Source: WVZL01 sp041862375 (GTDB lineage: Bacteria > Acidobacteriota > Aminicenantia > Aminicenantales > Aminicenantaceae). Taken from it: a stretch of 19,120 nt of DNA. The translations under genes and the position numbers were made by a program. Positions 14,874 through 19,120 of this stretch are shown here, one piece after another. The first letter of the stretch is position 1, and the number at the start of each line of letters is the position of its first letter. The notes under the pieces are model-generated. The model had not been told where the DNA came from. It did no database searches and worked only from the letters and a program-made list of their open reading frames with translations. The stretch is from positions 1 to 19,120 of the forward strand of contig JBGVTE010000087.1 of the NCBI GenBank assembly GCA_041862375.1. Direction: 5' to 3'.

Positions 14874-15197
14874 ATGTTGACAAATTACCCAGAAAGATTT
14901 ATTTTAAAGAAAGTGAAATACAAAATTCCCCTCAGAGTACTTTTTTTTCTGCTACTCTGCATTGTTTTATCTTTTCCGAAGGCGCATTCTCTGAAAAATT
15001 TGATTCTTGCTAAAAACTCTACTACAAGCCCTCAAAACTACCCCATTAAAAAACCGAGGTATGATTACATGAGCACATTTTTATCCAGAAACACAAAACC
15101 TCTGGGATTAAAGGAGGATCTAGCCTCAAAAAAATTATTGAGCCAATCCAATATTAAATGGGCTATCAGAGCTGCAGAAAGACATATCCTGGATTGA
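14874..15197 (+). CDS. Small predicted exported protein of unknown function
   Basis: I do not recognise this protein of up to 107 residues. It has a basic stretch (KKVKYK), a strongly hydrophobic core (about residues 22-34) and a plausible signal peptidase site after KAHS, leaving a mature part of about 68 residues rich in Lys, Ser and Asn with no Cys. The start is doubtful: ATG 14874 has no ribosome-binding site and sits on a promoter candidate; GTG 14913 would still keep the whole signal peptide. It lies 78 bases before the sensor kinase on the same strand, so it may be part of the same signalling unit. The coding nature is supported by the signal peptide and by context, not by a known family. 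Confidence 0.5.
   Translation: MLTNYPERFILKKVKYKIPLRVLFFLLLCIVLSFPKAHSLKNLILAKNSTTSPQNYPIKKPRYDYMSTFLSRNTKPLGLKEDLASKKLLSQSNIKWAIRAAERHILD
14877..14905 (+). promoter_or_regulatory. Sigma-70-like promoter at the head of the small-protein/kinase operon
   Basis: A perfect TTGACA (14877-14882) is followed after 17 bases by TATTTT (14900-14905, four of six). It overlaps the first codons of the longest form of the small exported protein. If real, transcription starts near 14912, so translation cannot begin at ATG 14874; a GTG at 14913 would be almost leaderless. Confidence 0.4.
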
Positions 15198-15275
15198 GCT
15201 CTTAGTCTATATATTTTTTAGCTAAATGATTCAATTTTTTGGATTTAATCAGAAGCTAAATTAAAAACAAATGCC

Positions 15276-18113
15276 ATGAAAAAGAAGATTTATCTGGCAA
15301 TTTTACCCATCTTAGCTCTTCTTGTACTAGGGGGACTGAACATTCATAGAAAGATTGTCTGGAAAGAATCCACAGATGGAGTGTACTGGAAAAAGAAGGA
15401 TGTTGGTCTCGTAGCTGTGAAAGTAGAAACCGACGGTCCAGGCTTTCTTGCTGGTCTCAAAAAAGGTGATATTCTCTATTCCATAAACAGCGAGCCTATC
15501 CGCGGCAAGATAGATCTCACCAAGAATCTCTGGTTAGCAGGAACTAAGCAAAAAGTAATTTACCAAATAAACCGTCAAGGAGAGCTAATCTATCCCTCTT
15601 TCTACCTAATTCATAAAAGGGTCAATATCATATATTTTTTCCTTGCTTTGATCGGCTTGACAACATTAGCTATTGGTCTCATTGTTTTTCTTAATTCAAA
15701 AAAACCTTTCACAATGCCTTATGTCTATTTCTACTTTCTTTCCTTAGTCTTCTATTCTTTTTATATTTTTTCTCCTGCAGGTGAGCTGAATCTTCTTGAC
15801 AGTGTGTTTTATTGGCTTGACAAAATAGCTTTTCTTGTCTTCCCTCCTCTTTTACTCCATTTCTTTACAATATTTCCTCAGCGGAAAAAATTACTTAAAA
15901 GAAAGCCCTCACTCATTTATTACTTATATTTACCTTGTATTTTCCTTCTCCTGTCAAAAATACTTTTCCACCTGCCTTACTTGAGTAATTTAAACGAAAG
16001 ATTAATCTTCAGGTTCCACACAATAACAGAGAAATTGGCTCTTATACATTTTGCTCTTTTCTTCTTGGTAACCTTAATTTCTCTCATCCAGAGCGCCCTT
16101 AAACCTGCAAATCTATTTGTCAAAAATCAACTGAAATGGATTATTTACGGCCTTGCTTTTGGTATTATTCCCTTCGCCCTTTTCTATATTTTTCCCTTCA
16201 TAATAGGCCAGATTCCTTCCAAAGCATCGGAACTGACAATTCTTCTCCAAGCCCTGATCCCCCTAACTTTTGCTTACGCTATATCACGGTACAAGCTTAT
16301 GAACTTCGAAGTGCTTCTCAAAAAGGCCATTACCCTAATTTTTTCTTATGTGGTAATAGGATCAGTCTATTTTATCGTCAGTTCTCAGACTAAAGTATTT
16401 TCTGAAAACAGGCTCAATGCCATAATTTTAGGAATCCTAGCTATAGTTCTTGGCGCAACTCTTTTCTCTCCCTTAAAAAAACTATTCCAAAATCTATTTG
16501 ATAGGGCCTTTTACAAGCGGAGCTATAAATACCGGAGAACTCTTTTAATCATAAGCAGAGAATTAAGTCGGGAAAGAAGCCTTCATAAATTATCTCATTC
16601 CCTTCTGGAATTAATATCCAATGCCTTATCACTTAAAAGCATCGCTCTTCTCATTCCCCAGGAAGATGAAGAGAATACATTATTTATTTTTCGCTCCAGG
16701 GGACTGTTCCCTTTTACAAAGAACAAAATCATCCTTGATCCTCAACTTTATCAAGTACTCAAGGAAAAAGACTACATCTCAATTTATTCGTTTGACAACA
16801 GAAAAGAACTCCAGGGCAAGCTTAAGGAACTTTCTGCTTTAGGCTTTTTTCATTTCTTACCACTGAAGGTTGAAGAAAAACTTGTTGGATGTCTGGGAAT
16901 GGGGAAAAAAGTGGATAAAACATTCCTCAACATTGAAGACTGGGATCTGCTGACAACTATTTCTTCTCCAGTAGCCTTAGCTCTAGAAAACGCCTACCTC
17001 TACAACCAAGCCAGCATAAGGGCATTGGAGCTCGAGAGACTTAAAGACTACAGCGAAAACATTATAGAAAGTTTAACAGTGGGAGTGGTTGTTCTCGATC
17101 AAAGAGGAAAAATTATTGGATGGAATCGGGTAATGGAAGGAATGTTTTCAAAGAAAAAAGAAGAAGTAATGAACAAAAATATGTTAGATGTACTGGGAAG
17201 AAAAAACTTCTCAGCTATTTTCCCTTCAGATACTCAGAAGGATTTCCGCTTATTGAGTGAAATCACAATGGAACTGCCTTTTAATAAAAAAAGAATTTTT
17301 GATATTACTAAAACTCCTCTTCTTGATAATAGGATGAATCCCTACGGCACCATCGTCGTCTTTGAAGACATTTCTGAAAAAATTACCCTTCAGCAACAGT
17401 TGGTTACTTCAGAAAAATTGGCTTCGATCGGGCTTCTCTCAGCAGGTGTTGCTCATGAAATAAATACTCCCTTGACCGGAATTTCGAGTTATGTGCAGAT
17501 GTTACAGAAAAAGCTTTCTGATTCTCCTCATTCCCCGATTTTGGCAAAGATAGAAAATCAAACTGAGCGGGTGGCAAGAATTATCAAAAATCTACTCAAC
17601 TTCGCTCGAAACCCTTCTGACTTCTCCTTCCATCGAGTAAACTTAGGAGAATCTCTCCAAGGTATTATTTCTCTCATTGATTACAAACTAAAAACAATGA
17701 ATATAAAACTGGATCTGAACCTTTCCTCACTCAAGCCAATATGGGCACAAGGAGAAATGCTCCAGCAAGTTTTTATCAACATAATCATCAATGCTATAGA
17801 CGCAATGCCCGATGGGGGGACACTGAGTATAGACCTTTCACAAAATAACAAAGAAGCAATTATTACTATAAAGGACACAGGAAGAGGAATAAAGAAACAA
17901 CACTTACCCCATATTTTTGATCCCTTTTTCACTACTAAAGGATTAGGAAAAGGAACAGGTCTGGGCCTCTCAATAAGCTATGCTATCATAAGAGAACATG
18001 AGGGAAATATGACTGTAGAGAGTGAGAGTGGAAAAGGCACGTGTTTTACGATCTCTATTCCTGTTGACTTAGACAGAAGAAAAATTGCGAAGTCCTCTTC
18101 TCAAGTATCCTGA
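15276..18113 (+). CDS. Membrane sensor histidine kinase with PDZ, multi-TM, GAF and PAS domains
   Basis: A 945-residue sensor kinase. An N-terminal helix (about 5-23) exports a PDZ domain (about 40-112) with the GPGFLAGLKKGDILYSINS signature; a membrane region of about nine helices follows (about 115-405). The cytoplasmic part has a GAF-like domain (about 420-580), a PAS domain (about 590-700) and an NtrB/PilS-type core: H-box VAHEINTPL with phospho-acceptor His727, N-box with Asn839, DTGRGI at 867-872, the DPFFTTK F-box and GTGLGLS. All catalytic residues appear intact. It is followed five bases later by its likely partner, an NtrC-type regulator. A PilS-like role is inferred from the divergent pilus operon; PilS itself has no PDZ or GAF domain. 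The start has no strong ribosome-binding site but opens a good membrane segment. Confidence 0.9.
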   Translation: MKKKIYLAILPILALLVLGGLNIHRKIVWKESTDGVYWKKKDVGLVAVKVETDGPGFLAGLKKGDILYSINSEPIRGKIDLTKNLWLAGTKQKVIYQINRQGELIYPSFYLIHKRVNIIYFFLALIGLTTLAIGLIVFLNSKKPFTMPYVYFYFLSLVFYSFYIFSPAGELNLLDSVFYWLDKIAFLVFPPLLLHFFTIFPQRKKLLKRKPSLIYYLYLPCIFLLLSKILFHLPYLSNLNERLIFRFHTITEKLALIHFALFFLVTLISLIQSALKPANLFVKNQLKWIIYGLAFGIIPFALFYIFPFIIGQIPSKASELTILLQALIPLTFAYAISRYKLMNFEVLLKKAITLIFSYVVIGSVYFIVSSQTKVFSENRLNAIILGILAIVLGATLFSPLKKLFQNLFDRAFYKRSYKYRRTLLIISRELSRERSLHKLSHSLLELISNALSLKSIALLIPQEDEENTLFIFRSRGLFPFTKNKIILDPQLYQVLKEKDYISIYSFDNRKELQGKLKELSALGFFHFLPLKVEEKLVGCLGMGKKVDKTFLNIEDWDLLTTISSPVALALENAYLYNQASIRALELERLKDYSENIIESLTVGVVVLDQRGKIIGWNRVMEGMFSKKKEEVMNKNMLDVLGRKNFSAIFPSDTQKDFRLLSEITMELPFNKKRIFDITKTPLLDNRMNPYGTIVVFEDISEKITLQQQLVTSEKLASIGLLSAGVAHEINTPLTGISSYVQMLQKKLSDSPHSPILAKIENQTERVARIIKNLLNFARNPSDFSFHRVNLGESLQGIISLIDYKLKTMNIKLDLNLSSLKPIWAQGEMLQQVFINIIINAIDAMPDGGTLSIDLSQNNKEAIITIKDTGRGIKKQHLPHIFDPFFTTKGLGKGTGLGLSISYAIIREHEGNMTVESESGKGTCFTISIPVDLDRRKIAKSSSQVS

Positions 18114-18118
18114 GAAAA

Positions 18119-19120
18119 ATGGCATCTAAAGGAATCATACATATCATTGATGACGAATCCATCATCCATGATATCCTAGGTCAATTATTAACCTCAGAAG
18201 GATACGAAGTAGAATTATCTTCCAGAGGAGAAGAGGCTCTCGAAAAGCATTCTCCTGATGCTTTTGATTTAATCTTATTAGACTTACTCATGCCTGAAAT
18301 GGATGGGATAGAAGTCTTAAAAAAACTAAAAAAAATCGATCCCTTTGCATTCGTTATTATTATCACAGCGTATGCTTCAGTGGAGTCAGCTATAGCTGCC
18401 ATGAAGATAGGAGCTTATGACTACATCCAGAAGCCTTTCAAACATGATGAACTACTCTTGACCATAAAGAGAGCAATAGAACATAAAAAACTTCAGGAGG
18501 AAAACCTTCGATTAAAAGACGAAATTAAAAAGAAATTCAGTTTTGAAAATATCATCGGAAAGAGTAAAGTTATGAACAATGTCTTCGATCTCATAAAAGC
18601 ATCAGCTCCTACTCGCAGTACAATTCTCATTCAAGGTGAAAGTGGAACAGGCAAAGAATTGGTCGCACAAGCAATACATCAAAATAGCGATCGAGCCACT
18701 TTTTCCTTTATCGTCGTCAATAGCGGTTCTCTACCACCTGACCTTCTAGAGAGCCACCTTTTTGGCCACGTCAAGGGAGCATTTACTGGAGCAACCAGCC
18801 ACAAAAAAGGGTTGTTTGAAGTCGCAGATAGAGGTACTATATTTTTTGATGAAATCTCCACCATCAACCTAGAAACTCAAGCCAAATTACTAAGGGTTAT
18901 GCAAGATAGAGAATTCATGAGGCTTGGAGGAACAAAAACACTAAAAGTTGATGTCAGGATTATCGCGGCTACTAACAGCGATTTGGAAGAGCTTATTAAC
19001 CAGAAAAAGTTCAGGGAAGACCTTTTTTATAGATTGAATGTTATTAAAATTGAGCTGCCTCCCCTTAGAGAAAGAAAAGAGGATATACCACTTTTAGTTA
19101 AGCATTTTGTAGATATTTAC
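18119..19120 (+). CDS. NtrC-family sigma-54-dependent response regulator (5' part)
   Basis: The first 334 codons of a response regulator; the frame is open to the window end. The receiver domain (1-120) has Asp11-Asp12, phospho-acceptor Asp55, Thr83 and Lys105. A linker helix leads to the AAA+ sigma-54 activator domain: Walker A GESGTGKE (173-180), intact GAFTGA loop (220-225) for contact with sigma-54, Walker B IFFDE (to 245) and the FREDLFYRLNV arginine-finger region. The C-terminal DNA-binding domain lies outside. The ATG is five bases after the kinase stop, with GAGA before it, so the pair is coupled. It activates sigma-54 promoters after phosphorylation; which ones is unknown, with pilin genes the obvious candidates. 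Confidence 0.94.
   Translation, partial: MASKGIIHIIDDESIIHDILGQLLTSEGYEVELSSRGEEALEKHSPDAFDLILLDLLMPEMDGIEVLKKLKKIDPFAFVIIITAYASVESAIAAMKIGAYDYIQKPFKHDELLLTIKRAIEHKKLQEENLRLKDEIKKKFSFENIIGKSKVMNNVFDLIKASAPTRSTILIQGESGTGKELVAQAIHQNSDRATFSFIVVNSGSLPPDLLESHLFGHVKGAFTGATSHKKGLFEVADRGTIFFDEISTINLETQAKLLRVMQDREFMRLGGTKTLKVDVRIIAATNSDLEELINQKKFREDLFYRLNVIKIELPPLRERKEDIPLLVKHFVDIY

Overview
The window looks like a piece of chromosome from an AT-rich, diderm, sigma-54-using bacterium, probably from a little-cultivated lineage; the sequence alone does not fix the phylum. The diderm call rests on an outer-membrane secretin with a lipoprotein signal, periplasmic type IV pilus alignment proteins and exported proteins. 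The sigma-54 call rests on an NtrC-type activator with an intact GAFTGA loop. Genes are tightly packed, with stop/start overlaps of the TAATG and ATGA type.

Layout. 1-248: no convincing gene, but two copies of an operator-like palindrome (TGTTCA-N5-TGAACA). 249-1288 (minus): two minor-pilin genes, PilW-like and PilV-like. 1289-1611: divergent regulatory region with a sigma-70-like and a sigma-54-like promoter candidate facing the pilins. 1612-5309 (plus): a GT-C type membrane glycosyltransferase containing an eight-G tract, coupled to a glutamine-dependent asparagine synthetase family amidotransferase. 5304-6843 (minus): tilS, preceded on the same strand by a CAT-anticodon tRNA with its own strong promoter. 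6844-7093: tRNA promoter and an unexplained, possibly structured stretch. 7094-14581 (minus): a seven-gene type IV pilus assembly operon, transcribed pilC-pilB-pilM-pilN-pilO-pilP-like-pilQ. 14582-14873: divergent control region with promoters on both strands and a REP-like imperfect inverted repeat. 14874-19120 (plus): a small exported protein, a large PDZ/multi-TM/GAF/PAS histidine kinase, and the first 334 codons of an NtrC-type response regulator that runs off the window.

How it fits together. Motor ATPase (PilB), inner-membrane platform (PilC), alignment complex (PilM-N-O-P) and secretin (PilQ) form a type IV pilus or closely related machine; PilW- and PilV-like prepilins are the likely tip or initiation pilins. 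No major pilin, prepilin peptidase or retraction ATPase is in view. The divergent kinase/NtrC pair recalls PilS/PilR and is a reasonable candidate regulator of pilin genes through sigma-54, consistent with the imperfect -24/-12 element before the minor pilins. The glycosyltransferase/AsnB pair may make or modify a surface glycan.

The points most worth a second look are the poly-G tract (possible phase variation), the paired palindromes 84 bp apart, the tRNA(CAT)-tilS pairing, the PDZ-sensor kinase with a small exported protein in front of it, the TPR-secretin-cohesin lipoprotein and the REP-like repeat.
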